DNA from: Phoenicibacter congonensis
GTDB taxonomy: Bacteria; Actinomycetota; Coriobacteriia; Coriobacteriales; Eggerthellaceae
NCBI GenBank assembly: GCA_030530045.1
Contig: JAUMVS010000036.1
Span: 1-11,789, forward strand
DNA length: 11,789 nucleotides
Direction of reading: 5' to 3'
Shown here: piece after piece, positions 6,345 through 11,789 of the stretch
How the letters are laid out: each line of letters opens with the position of its first letter
Position numbering within the stretch: position 1 is the first letter of the stretch
The notes under the pieces: generated by a model
What the model was told of the DNA's origin: nothing
The model's input: the letters and a program-made list of their open reading frames with translations, nothing else
The model's database searches: none
Made by a program: the position numbers and the translations under genes

Positions 6345-7195
6345 TTATTTCTCGTGAGTGCTTGCGCGATGAGCGGCAAAAACGCAAAAATCGCGATTGG
6401 GAAATAGCCCGCCCAAAGTGCAATGCCGCGAATTGTTGGATAAAAGCTAAATGCCGAGCACGCCAGCCAGCAAAAAAGCGCACACACCGCGCCCAGCATG
6501 CAAATGATTGCAAGCAAAATGCCGTCGCGCATTCTGAACCTGTGCAGCACATAGGTCGTGCGTCTCTCGCTCGTGCCCCAGCCCGAAACCTTCATTGAGT
6601 CGGCCATTTGCAGCGAGTCTTCCATGCTCCAGCCCATGAGCACGCTCATGACTTTTGCATTTTTGTGCAGCGCATTGCTGCCATCGTTAGCCGCGGTGCA
6701 CGCAAGTTGCACGTCGTTAATTTCTTTTCCGCGCCGCTTCAGCATTGGCACAAGCCTCATCGCCATCGAAATCATTAGCGTCACAGTCGGCATCGCGCCC
6801 GCGCAAAGTGACATCAGGCCTTCCTGCGACACAACGTTATTCAAATTTGAAAACCAAAGAAGCATTCCCACGAGCATGAGTCCCATGAAAAAACCGTAGA
6901 CGAGGCTTTCTGCATAAATTGCCATCGTGCCAATTTTGAAAAGTTCGGTTGAACCCGACGCCGAAAAGAGAGGGTTCACGACCGCAATCAAAAAAACCAT
7001 TGGCACCTGCCATTTGAGGCTTTGCACCGTCGCGCTTGTTCCGCGCAAATAAAGGCTGTAGGCAAAACCCGCCACGAAAAAAGTCGCCGTAATCACAGGG
7101 TGAAACGCGAGCATAACCACACAAATTGCAAGCACAAAATAAACAATTGCGCAGCTTGGGTGATAAAGACTAAAGAATGTCGACTTTTTCCTCAT
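6335..7195 (-). CDS. ECF transporter T component (membrane scaffold)
   Basis: This 286-residue membrane protein is the EcfT-type scaffold that couples the S component to the ATPases. Hydrophobic segments lie at about 12-48, 63-75, 97-116, 225-250 and 258-282. The long cytoplasmic coupling region at about 148-215 ends in ADSMKVSGWG (198-207), which aligns with the second coupling motif of the family (SM-x-ARGYG). The usual Arg is Ser here, and the first Ala-Arg-Gly motif, expected near QLACTAANDG (163-172), also lacks its Arg. ATG 7195 is the first possible start because TAG lies in frame just upstream. A GGAG 13 bases away is the only ribosome site. It is the first gene of the leftward operon and diverges from infA. 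Confidence 0.85.
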   Translation of the reverse strand: MRKKSTFFSLYHPSCAIVYFVLAICVVMLAFHPVITATFFVAGFAYSLYLRGTSATVQSLKWQVPMVFLIAVVNPLFSASGSTELFKIGTMAIYAESLVYGFFMGLMLVGMLLWFSNLNNVVSQEGLMSLCAGAMPTVTLMISMAMRLVPMLKRRGKEINDVQLACTAANDGSNALHKNAKVMSVLMGWSMEDSLQMADSMKVSGWGTSERRTTYVLHRFRMRDGILLAIICMLGAVCALFCWLACSAFSFYPTIRGIALWAGYFPIAIFAFLPLIAQALTRNKWN

Positions 7196-7366
7196 TAACT
7201 AAATTATGCTCCATGAAATGCATCTATATATATGTAGCGAGTGCTGAGTTTTACAGAAGATTATTTTTGCAGAGAGGTTTATTTGAAAATCTTGCTTGTC
7301 GTTGCCGTTATTTCAGCATGAGATGCAAAAACGGGTTGCCCAAGCGCGTTTGCAAGCTAACAAACA

Positions 7367-7375
7367 TGATAGAAT
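7367..7375 (+). promoter_or_regulatory. putative upstream promoter of the infA operon (extended -10)
   Basis: TGATAGAAT at 7367-7375 is an extended -10 (TG, one base, TAGAAT). No clear -35 is seen at 16-18 bp. The start site would be near 7382, about 120 bases before the infA start codon. Confidence 0.4.
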
Positions 7376-7416
7376 TTCTTTTGCGCAGCAAAGCTGTGAA
7401 TTCAATCTCGAAAAAT

Positions 7417-7446
7417 TTTACAAATTCCCTTGTTTTCTGATAGTAT
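7417..7446 (+). promoter_or_regulatory. putative proximal promoter of the infA operon
   Basis: TTTACA at 7417-7422 is a good -35. After 18 bp comes TAGTAT at 7441-7446, preceded by TG at 7438-7439, so it is also an extended -10. An overlapping TATATT (7446-7451) is an alternative. Transcripts would begin near 7453, just at the hairpin of the infA leader. Confidence 0.5.
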
Positions 7447-7453
7447 ATATTGT

Positions 7454-7480
7454 TGCACGCTTAGGTGGCGTGCATCTTTT
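7454..7480 (+). terminator. terminator-like stem-loop in the infA leader
   Basis: TGCACGC (7454-7460) and GCGTGCA (7468-7474) pair perfectly around a seven-base loop. The stem is followed by TCTTTTT. It lies between the promoter and the GGAGG of infA, so it could act as an attenuator or, if transcripts start near 7453, as a 5'-end stabilising hairpin. Confidence 0.45.
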
Positions 7481-7502
7481 TGTTTATTATTACGGAGGAA
7501 AA

Positions 7503-7721
7503 TTGTCTAAAGCAGATGTTGTAGAACTCGAAGGCGAAGTGCTAGAAGCGCTCCCAAATGCGATGTTTAAGGTACAGCTAGAAAACGGACATGAGATCCT
7601 CGCTCACATCTCAGGCAAAATGCGCATGCATTACATCAAAATTCTGCCTGGCGATAAGGTGAAAGTGGAACTCAGCGTCTACGACTTGAATCGCGGTCGC
7701 ATTACTTTCCGCTATAAATAG
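7503..7721 (+). CDS. infA: translation initiation factor IF-1
   Basis: The 72-residue product matches IF-1 over its full length. It is a single OB-fold that binds the A site of the 30S subunit during initiation. The N-terminus SKADVVELEGEVLEALPNAM and the later LPGDKVKVELSVYDLNRGRI are typical of the family. The start is TTG at 7503, chosen because it gives the standard 72-residue length and sits six bases after a strong GGAGG (7494-7498). The frame is open further upstream (to about 7296), but that part crosses the promoter and leader and is not IF-1-like. It is the first gene of the rightward ribosomal operon. The usual upstream partners secY, adk and map are absent; the divergent ECF operon is there instead. 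Confidence 0.95.
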   Translation: MSKADVVELEGEVLEALPNAMFKVQLENGHEILAHISGKMRMHYIKILPGDKVKVELSVYDLNRGRITFRYK

Positions 7722-7727
7722 GCACGC

Positions 7728-7757
7728 ATATAACCGCCTGCGGCTGGGCGTTTATAT
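7728..7757 (+). other. stem-loop after infA
   Basis: ATATAACCGCC (7728-7738) and GGCGTTTATAT (7747-7757) form an 11-position stem with one C-T mismatch and an eight-base loop. No T run follows, so it is more likely an mRNA-processing or stabilising structure than a terminator. It begins seven bases after the infA stop. Confidence 0.4.
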
Positions 7758-7870
7758 AAACCGGTGGGAACTTCGCTTTTATAGATTCTGAAACCTAGGA
7801 ATGTCGCTAGTTCTTGCCAAGACTTGCAAATGTGCTTTTTCTCATTCCAAAGAGGCGCGTTTAGAGTCGA

Positions 7871-7900
7871 CAGATGTGGAATCCATCTGGTAAGTTTTTT
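7871..7900 (+). terminator. weak terminator-like hairpin before rpmJ
   Basis: CAGATG (7871-7876) and CATCTG (7884-7889) form a six-pair stem with a seven-base loop. GTAAG and then six T bases (7895-7900) follow. The stem is short and A/T-containing, so termination would be partial at most; it may tune expression between infA and the rest of the operon. Confidence 0.3.
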
Positions 7901-7934
7901 CACATATTGGAATACTACCGAAAGGAAGTTAAAC

Positions 7935-8048
7935 ATGAAGGTTCGTCCTTCGGTCAAGAAGATGTGCGAAAAGTGCAAAATTATTAGACGTCATGGCAAG
8001 GTTTACGTCATTTGCGAAAACCCACGCCACAAGCAGCGTCAAGGTTAG
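7935..8048 (+). CDS. rpmJ: 50S ribosomal protein L36
   Basis: This 37-residue protein is L36 of the zinc-ribbon type. Cys11, Cys14, Cys27 and His32 give the CXXC...C-X4-H zinc site (KKMCEKCKIIRRHGKVYVIC). It binds 23S rRNA in the large subunit. ATG 7935 follows AAAGGAAG at 7921-7928. The frame is open upstream to 7824, but L36 is always about 37 residues and starts MKVRPSVK. The gap from infA is 213 bases, unusually long for this operon. The stop overlaps the ribosome site of rpsM. Confidence 0.97.
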   Translation: MKVRPSVKKMCEKCKIIRRHGKVYVICENPRHKQRQG

Positions 8049-8059
8049 GAGGATAACTA

Positions 8060-8425
8060 ATGGCAGTACGTCTTGTCGGAGTAGACCTCCCAACTAATAA
8101 GCGCATTGAAATCGCATTGACCTCAATTTACGGAATTGGTCTTTCTCAGTCGAAAAAGGCCCTCGAAGCTTGCGATGTAAACCCTGACACTCGTGTTAAG
8201 GATCTTTCTGAGGATGACCTCAGCAAACTTCGTGACTACATTCAAACAAACCTTCGAGTAGAAGGTGACCTCCACCGTGACGTTTCACAAAATGTAAAAC
8301 GCCTCATGGAGATTGGTTGCTACCGTGGCCTTCGCCACCGCAAAGGTTTGCCTGTCCGCGGCCAGCGCACGCACACAAATGCGCGCACACGCAAAGGCCC
8401 TCGTAAGCAAATCGGAAAGAAATAG
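8060..8425 (+). CDS. rpsM: 30S ribosomal protein S13
   Basis: The 121-residue product is full-length S13, which sits in the head of the small subunit and contacts tRNA and the 50S bridges. The N-terminus VRLVGVDLPTNKRIEIALT, the helix-two-turn-helix signature YGIGLSQSKKAL and the C-terminal basic tail GLRHRKGLPVRGQRT are characteristic. AGGAGG (8047-8052) precedes ATG 8060 and overlaps the rpmJ stop, so the two are tightly coupled. Confidence 0.98.
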   Translation: MAVRLVGVDLPTNKRIEIALTSIYGIGLSQSKKALEACDVNPDTRVKDLSEDDLSKLRDYIQTNLRVEGDLHRDVSQNVKRLMEIGCYRGLRHRKGLPVRGQRTHTNARTRKGPRKQIGKK

Positions 8426-8435
8426 GTGACGAGTC

Positions 8436-8831
8436 ATGGCAAAGAAACAAGTTCAGACACGCGTAAAGCGTTCAGAGCGTAAGAACATTGCTGTGGGCCA
8501 GGCTCACATTAAATCTACGTTCAATAACACAATCATTAGCATTACAGACCCTCAGGGTAACGTCATTGCATGGCAATCTGCAGGAACTGTGGGCTTCAAG
8601 GGCTCTCGTAAGTCAACTCCATTTGCTGCTCAGATGGCAAGTGAGGCTTGCGCAAAGATCGCTCAAGAGCACGGCCTTCAAAAGGTCGCTGTTTTCGTAA
8701 AAGGCCCTGGTTCAGGTCGTGAGACTGCAATCAGAACTCTTCAGGCTGCAGGCCTCGAAGTTCTGAGCATCCAGGATTGCACACCTCAACCACACAATGG
8801 TTGTAGGCCACGCAAACGTCGTCGTCCATAA
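8436..8831 (+). CDS. rpsK: 30S ribosomal protein S11
   Basis: This 131-residue protein is S11 of the 30S platform, where it binds 16S rRNA near the mRNA exit. GQAHIKSTFNNTIISITD, the loop VKGPGSGRETAIR and the C-terminal PHNGCRPRKRRRP are typical. The ribosome site AGGTGA overlaps the rpsM stop TAG (8423-8425), giving a 10-base gap and coupled translation. Confidence 0.98.
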   Translation: MAKKQVQTRVKRSERKNIAVGQAHIKSTFNNTIISITDPQGNVIAWQSAGTVGFKGSRKSTPFAAQMASEACAKIAQEHGLQKVAVFVKGPGSGRETAIRTLQAAGLEVLSIQDCTPQPHNGCRPRKRRRP

Positions 8832-8850
8832 GGCTAGAAAGGTAAATTAA

Positions 8851-9477
8851 ATGGCTAGATACACAGGAGCCGACTGCAGAATTTGCCGCCGTGAGGGATG
8901 CAAGCTTTTCCTGAAGGGCGACCGTTGCTACTCAGAGAAGTGCGCAATGGAGCGTCGTGCATATGCACCAGGTGACGCAGGCAAAAAACGCGTCAAGGAA
9001 AGCGAATATTTACTGCAGTTGCGTGAAAAGCAGAAGACCAAGAGAATCTACGGACTTCTGGAAAAACAGTTCCATCACTACTATGAGATGGCAAACCGCA
9101 CACAAGGCGTTACAGGTGAAAACCTCCTCGTTCTTCTTGAGACTCGTCTTGACAATGTGATTTATCGTTTCGGCTTTGCAAAGAGCAGAGCAGAAGCTCG
9201 TCAGCAGGTTCGCCACGGACACATCAAAGTCAACGGCAAGCGCGTAGACATTCCTTCCTACCGCGTTCGTCCAGGTGACCTTGTTGCTGTTGCTGAAAAG
9301 GCAAAAGACATGCTCGTTATCAAGAGCGCTCTCATTTCTAACGAGCGTTCAAGCGTTCCAGCATGGCTCGAAGTTGACATCGAGAAACTTCAGGGCAGCG
9401 TTCTTTCGCTCCCAGCCCGTGACCAGATTGATAGTGACGTAAACGAGCAGCTCATCGTCGAGCTTTACTCGAAATAA
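8851..9477 (+). CDS. rpsD: 30S ribosomal protein S4, zinc-binding form
   Basis: The 208-residue product is S4, a primary 16S rRNA binder that starts small-subunit assembly and often represses its own operon. It is the zinc-bearing form: Cys9, Cys12, Cys26 and Cys31 form the site (ADCRICRREG, later GDRCYSEKC). The S4 RNA-binding domain follows at about residues 98-160 (LETRLDNVIYRFGFAKSRAE, later VRHGHIKVNGKRVDIPSYRV). ATG 8851 follows GAAAGG at 8837-8842. It is the fourth ribosomal protein gene in the block and lies directly before rpoA. Confidence 0.98.
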   Translation: MARYTGADCRICRREGCKLFLKGDRCYSEKCAMERRAYAPGDAGKKRVKESEYLLQLREKQKTKRIYGLLEKQFHHYYEMANRTQGVTGENLLVLLETRLDNVIYRFGFAKSRAEARQQVRHGHIKVNGKRVDIPSYRVRPGDLVAVAEKAKDMLVIKSALISNERSSVPAWLEVDIEKLQGSVLSLPARDQIDSDVNEQLIVELYSK

Positions 9478-9522
9478 TTGACGCAATACAATAGCTTACT
9501 TTTAAGGAGGCATCGGTACAAT

Positions 9523-10485
9523 ATGACAGAGTTCATGAGGCCTACTGTTACTACTGAACAAATTAACGATTGCATGGCACGTTTCATGGTTGAACCACTT
9601 GAGCGCGGCTATGCTCGCACTCTCGGCAATTCTATGCGTCGCGTCCTTCTGTCTTCACTCCAAGGTGCAAAACCAACCTCAATCAAAATTGAGGGAGTTC
9701 AACATGAATTCTCTTGCGCTGAGGGTGTTATTGAAGACGTTACCGACATCGTTTTGAACGTAAAAGGTCTTGTTTTCAAGGCAAACGTTGACGATGTAGA
9801 CAGTGCAGTTGCAACTGTTTCCGTTGAGGGACCAGCAACTGTAACTGGTGCGGACTTGAATGTTCCAAGTGAGTTCACTCTCATCAACCCAGAGCATGTA
9901 ATTGCTACTGTTTCTGAGGGTGGCACATTTGATGCTGAAATCACAATTGGTGTTGGTCGCGGAAATGTTTACGCGAAAGACAACCAAAGTGATTCTGATC
10001 CAATTGGAGTTATCGCAATTGATTCCATTTATTCACCAGTGCGTCGCTGCACTCTTTCCGACGACAAAACCCGTGTTGGTCAGAGCAACGACTACGACAA
10101 GCTCACGCTTGAGGTTGAAACAAACGGCTCAATTGCTCCTCTCGATGCAATCAGAGAAGCAGCGAACATTGTTATGCAATATATGCAGGCATTCCTCGAG
10201 TTCGGTCAGGAAGACAACCAAGAGCTTGAACTTCCTACAATTTTCGAGCCTGAGCAAGAGCCTGAAAGTGAAGAGCTCAGCAAGTCAATCGACGACCTGG
10301 AGCTCACAGTTCGTTCATACAATTGTTTGAAACGTGAAGGTGTGGAAACAATCCGTGACCTGGTTAAACTCTCTGAGCAAGACCTCAACAACATCCGCAA
10401 CTTCGGCGTAAAGTCAATTGAAGAAATTAAAGACGTTTTGGCAGAGTTTGGCTTGAGCCTTCGCTCGAACAACGACCTGCTCTAA
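9523..10485 (+). CDS. rpoA: DNA-directed RNA polymerase alpha subunit
   Basis: The 320-residue protein is the alpha subunit, whose dimer nucleates RNA polymerase assembly. The N-terminal domain (about 1-230) carries VEPLERGYARTLGNSMRRVL, the conserved dimer/beta-contact helix. An acidic linker (229-256) leads to the C-terminal domain at about 256-314, with TVRSYNCL (Arg264 and Asn267 matching the UP-element contacts) and FGVKSIEEIKDVL. ATG 9523 is chosen over the upstream in-frame TTG 9478. An AAGGAGG lies at 9504-9510, 12 bases before the ATG, a slightly long spacing, whereas the TTG overlaps the end of rpsD and lacks a good site. Confidence 0.97.
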   Translation: MTEFMRPTVTTEQINDCMARFMVEPLERGYARTLGNSMRRVLLSSLQGAKPTSIKIEGVQHEFSCAEGVIEDVTDIVLNVKGLVFKANVDDVDSAVATVSVEGPATVTGADLNVPSEFTLINPEHVIATVSEGGTFDAEITIGVGRGNVYAKDNQSDSDPIGVIAIDSIYSPVRRCTLSDDKTRVGQSNDYDKLTLEVETNGSIAPLDAIREAANIVMQYMQAFLEFGQEDNQELELPTIFEPEQEPESEELSKSIDDLELTVRSYNCLKREGVETIRDLVKLSEQDLNNIRNFGVKSIEEIKDVLAEFGLSLRSNNDLL

Positions 10486-10506
10486 GCGGAAATTTTAGGA
10501 GATATT

Positions 10507-11112
10507 ATGAGACACAATTACAAAGGTCGCAAGCTTGGCACTGATTACAGCCACACTAAGGCTATGAAAAGAAGCCTCGTTTCAGCTTTGTTTTTGAATG
10601 ACCGCATCAAGACCATTGAGTCTCGCGCAAAAGAGATTCGTGGCGATGTCGACAAGATCATCACTTGGGCAAAACGTGGTGACCTGCATTCAAGACGTCT
10701 TGCAATTGCAGCTCTTGGCAACGACTCAGAGCTCGTTCGCGAGATTTTTGAAAAGGTTGAGCAGGGCATGTTTGCAGACCGCAATGGCGGCTACACCCGC
10801 ATCATTAAGCTTGGACCTCGCAAAGGCGACAACGCTCCTATGGTAATCATGGAGCTCGTTACTGAGTCAGTTCCTGCTAAGAAGGAAAAGGCTGCTCCTG
10901 CAAAAGCAAAGGCAACTAAGGTTGCTCCTGCTAAAAAGGAAGTTGCTGAGGCTGAGGAAGCTCCTGCAGAGGAGACAGAAGCTGTTGAGGCTACCGAGGT
11001 TGTCGAAGAGGCAACTGAGGCTGCTGCTGAGGAAGTTGCTGAAGAGGCTACAGAAGCTCCAGCAGAAGAAGCAACTGAAGAAGCTGCTGAGGCTGAAAAA
11101 GACACAGAATAA
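10507..11112 (+). CDS. rplQ: 50S ribosomal protein L17 with long Ala/Glu-rich tail
   Basis: Residues 1-118 are a complete L17 (RHNYKGRKLGTDYSHTKAMK, later NGGYTRIIKLGPRKGDNAPM), which lies near the exit tunnel of the 50S subunit. It is followed by an 83-residue low-complexity tail: first basic and Ala/Pro-rich (KKEKAAPAKAKATKVAPAKK, about 125-144), then strongly acidic with repeated EEATEAPAEE-like units to the end. Extended L17 tails are known in Actinomycetota; this one is longer than the core needs and is probably disordered. ATG 10507 follows AGGAG at 10497-10501. It is the last ribosomal gene in the block. Confidence 0.95.
   Translation: MRHNYKGRKLGTDYSHTKAMKRSLVSALFLNDRIKTIESRAKEIRGDVDKIITWAKRGDLHSRRLAIAALGNDSELVREIFEKVEQGMFADRNGGYTRIIKLGPRKGDNAPMVIMELVTESVPAKKEKAAPAKAKATKVAPAKKEVAEAEEAPAEETEAVEATEVVEEATEAAAEEVAEEATEAPAEEATEEAAEAEKDTE
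10861..11109 (+). repeat. low-complexity repeat coding the L17 tail
   Basis: GCTGAGGAA, GAAGAGGCT and GCAGAAGAAG-type units recur through this stretch and encode Ala/Glu/Thr/Pro repeats. The units are imperfect and vary at third codon positions, which suggests an old expansion under protein-level selection rather than recent slippage. Confidence 0.6.
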
Positions 11113-11142
11113 ATCTCTGCACCAGAGATTCACTTAAATCTC
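11112..11142 (+). promoter_or_regulatory. two alternative hairpins between rplQ and ecfT
   Basis: AATCTCTG (11112-11119) pairs perfectly with CAGAGATT (11123-11130). The inner part of that second arm, GAGATT (11125-11130), pairs equally with AATCTC (11137-11142), which abuts the GTG start codon. The two helices exclude each other. A ribosome stopping at the rplQ TAA would cover the first arm and favour the second helix. Regulation of ecfT translation is an inference. Confidence 0.4.
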
Positions 11143-11789
11143 GTGACAAAAGCTTTTTCGCTAAATAGTTCAAATTTTCAGAGCGTGCGTCCAATCGATG
11201 CACGCTCTAAAATTTTCTGCCTTTTTTTCTATTCAATTTGCATCTTTTTCGTGAGCACGCTTTCAGGTCTCGCAGCGATGTCTTTGCTTTTAGTCGTGCT
11301 TGCAATCGTTGATTTTCACGTCGAGTTTTCAAACAACAGAAAAGCGTTTTTTAGCGTAGTGACCTCTGTTTTAAAGGTCTCAATTCCGCTTTATTTCATT
11401 TGCGCTTTTTCGTTTTTTGCAAACTCGCTTCGCTGGACAGGCTCGGGTCTCATCTTTTACGACGAAGGAATTTATCGCGGAATTTTTTATGCCGTGCGAA
11501 TCCTGCTTTTGGGCTGGTCAAGCTTGTTTGTCGCAAACACAGTTTCGCTGCTTGATTTTTCTGCAGTGTTTAAATGGCTTTTCTGGCCGCTTCGTAAGTT
11601 GAAATTCCCTGTGCTTGAGTTGTCGCTTGCAATCTCGATTGCTCTTCGTTTTATTCCGCAAGTTTTTGTGCAATTTATGGCTGTCAAAGAAGCGCAGTGG
11701 TGCCGCGGGGCAAGCATGGATTACGGCAGCGTGCTTGTGCGCGTGAGGTCCTATTGCGGGTGTTTTGTTCCGCTCATTGTGCGAATGAT
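11143..11789 (+). CDS. ecfT: ECF transporter T component, 3' end outside window
   Basis: From GTG 11143 the frame runs open for 215 codons to the window edge. The N-terminus contains RPIDARSKIF (16-25), the short motif found before the first membrane segment in housekeeping EcfT proteins. Several hydrophobic segments follow. ALRFIPQVFVQF (167-178) leads into AQWCRGASM (184-192), a good match to the first Ala-Arg-Gly coupling motif. An ECF gene after rplQ is common in Gram-positive genomes, supporting the call. The start is uncertain: no clear ribosome site precedes the GTG, and the frame is continuous with rplQ, broken only by its TAA. This EcfT is distinct from the one at 6335-7195 and would serve a shared ECF module or one encoded further right. 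Confidence 0.85.
   Translation, partial: MTKAFSLNSSNFQSVRPIDARSKIFCLFFYSICIFFVSTLSGLAAMSLLLVVLAIVDFHVEFSNNRKAFFSVVTSVLKVSIPLYFICAFSFFANSLRWTGSGLIFYDEGIYRGIFYAVRILLLGWSSLFVANTVSLLDFSAVFKWLFWPLRKLKFPVLELSLAISIALRFIPQVFVQFMAVKEAQWCRGASMDYGSVLVRVRSYCGCFVPLIVRM
11172..11228 (+). terminator. terminator-like stem-loop inside the start of ecfT
   Basis: AGAGCGTGC (11180-11188) pairs perfectly with GCACGCTCT (11200-11208). Allowing one bulged C at 11179, the stem extends by AAATTTT (11172-11178) against AAAATTT (11209-11215) to 16 pairs. TCTGCC and then seven T bases (11222-11228) follow. It lies in the ecfT frame and could end most transcripts from the ribosomal operon. Confidence 0.5.

Larger units (their letters stand above)
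7196..7502. other. divergent intergenic region between the ECF operon and infA
   Basis: This gap of 307 bases contains two rightward promoter candidates, the infA leader hairpin and the infA ribosome site. On the leftward side the only promoter-like feature is an AT run (ATATATAT near 7224-7233), which could supply a -10 for the ECF operon; I see no matching -35. No vitamin riboswitch consensus (for example the B12 box) was found. Confidence 0.5.

Noticed and set aside
7296..7502. Upstream in-frame extension of infA (69 more codons)
   Set aside because: It spans the promoters and leader hairpin and would give an IF-1 twice the invariant family length.
7801..7893. A 30-codon ORF before rpmJ ending in the hairpin, resembling a leader peptide
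   Set aside because: Its only ribosome-site-like bases (AGGA) abut the ATG with no spacing, and the peptide shows no run of a single regulatory amino acid.
10791..11133. Long reverse-strand ORFs opposite rplQ rich in Ser/Ala or Phe/Ser/Leu
   Set aside because: They are shadows of the low-complexity L17 tail and have no ribosome sites.

Overview
The window reads as a piece of a moderately low-GC Gram-positive chromosome. My best guess is a member of the Actinomycetota near the Coriobacteriia/Atopobiaceae. This rests on the ribosomal proteins, the long Ala/Glu-rich tail on L17 and the ECF transporter gene right after rplQ. It is an inference from gene style, not from any search.

Layout. (1) Positions 1-1541 hold a leftward two-gene unit: a small excisionase-like helix-turn-helix protein (1268-1468), then an N6-adenine DNA methyltransferase cut by the window edge (1-1264). 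A perfect extended -10 promoter overlaps three AT-rich direct repeats spaced 20 bp. (2) Positions 1800-4140 hold three rightward genes of unknown function with strong Shine-Dalgarno sites. The first is broken by an in-frame TAG, the second (a membrane protein) by a one-base frameshift in a short T run, and the third is intact. Two of them are followed by terminators with the same 16-base hairpin core. (3) Positions 4192-7195 hold a leftward ECF vitamin-transporter operon read as T component, fused double ATPase, S component, ending at a strong terminator. It converges on the accessory genes and diverges from the ribosomal operon. (4) Positions 7367-11112 hold the rightward translation/transcription operon infA-rpmJ-rpsM-rpsK-rpsD-rpoA-rplQ. 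(5) Positions 11143-11789 hold the start of a second ECF T component, co-directional with rplQ.

How the parts work together. The ribosomal block makes IF-1, L36, S13, S11, S4, the RNA polymerase alpha subunit and L17, a conserved co-expressed set. The leftward ECF operon looks like a self-contained importer with its own S component, of the T/duplicated-ATPase/S type; its substrate cannot be read from sequence alone. The second EcfT, after rplQ, looks like the usual housekeeping type. The left third is accessory DNA: a restriction-modification-like unit plus decaying genes of unknown function.

The most interesting signals are non-coding or structural: the 20-bp-spaced repeats over the promoter of the HTH-methyltransferase unit; two neighbouring genes broken in different ways; two mutually exclusive hairpins between rplQ and ecfT; a terminator-like hairpin inside the ecfT reading frame; and loss of the usual coupling arginines in the leftward EcfT. 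I found no CRISPR array, insertion sequence, rRNA or tRNA gene.
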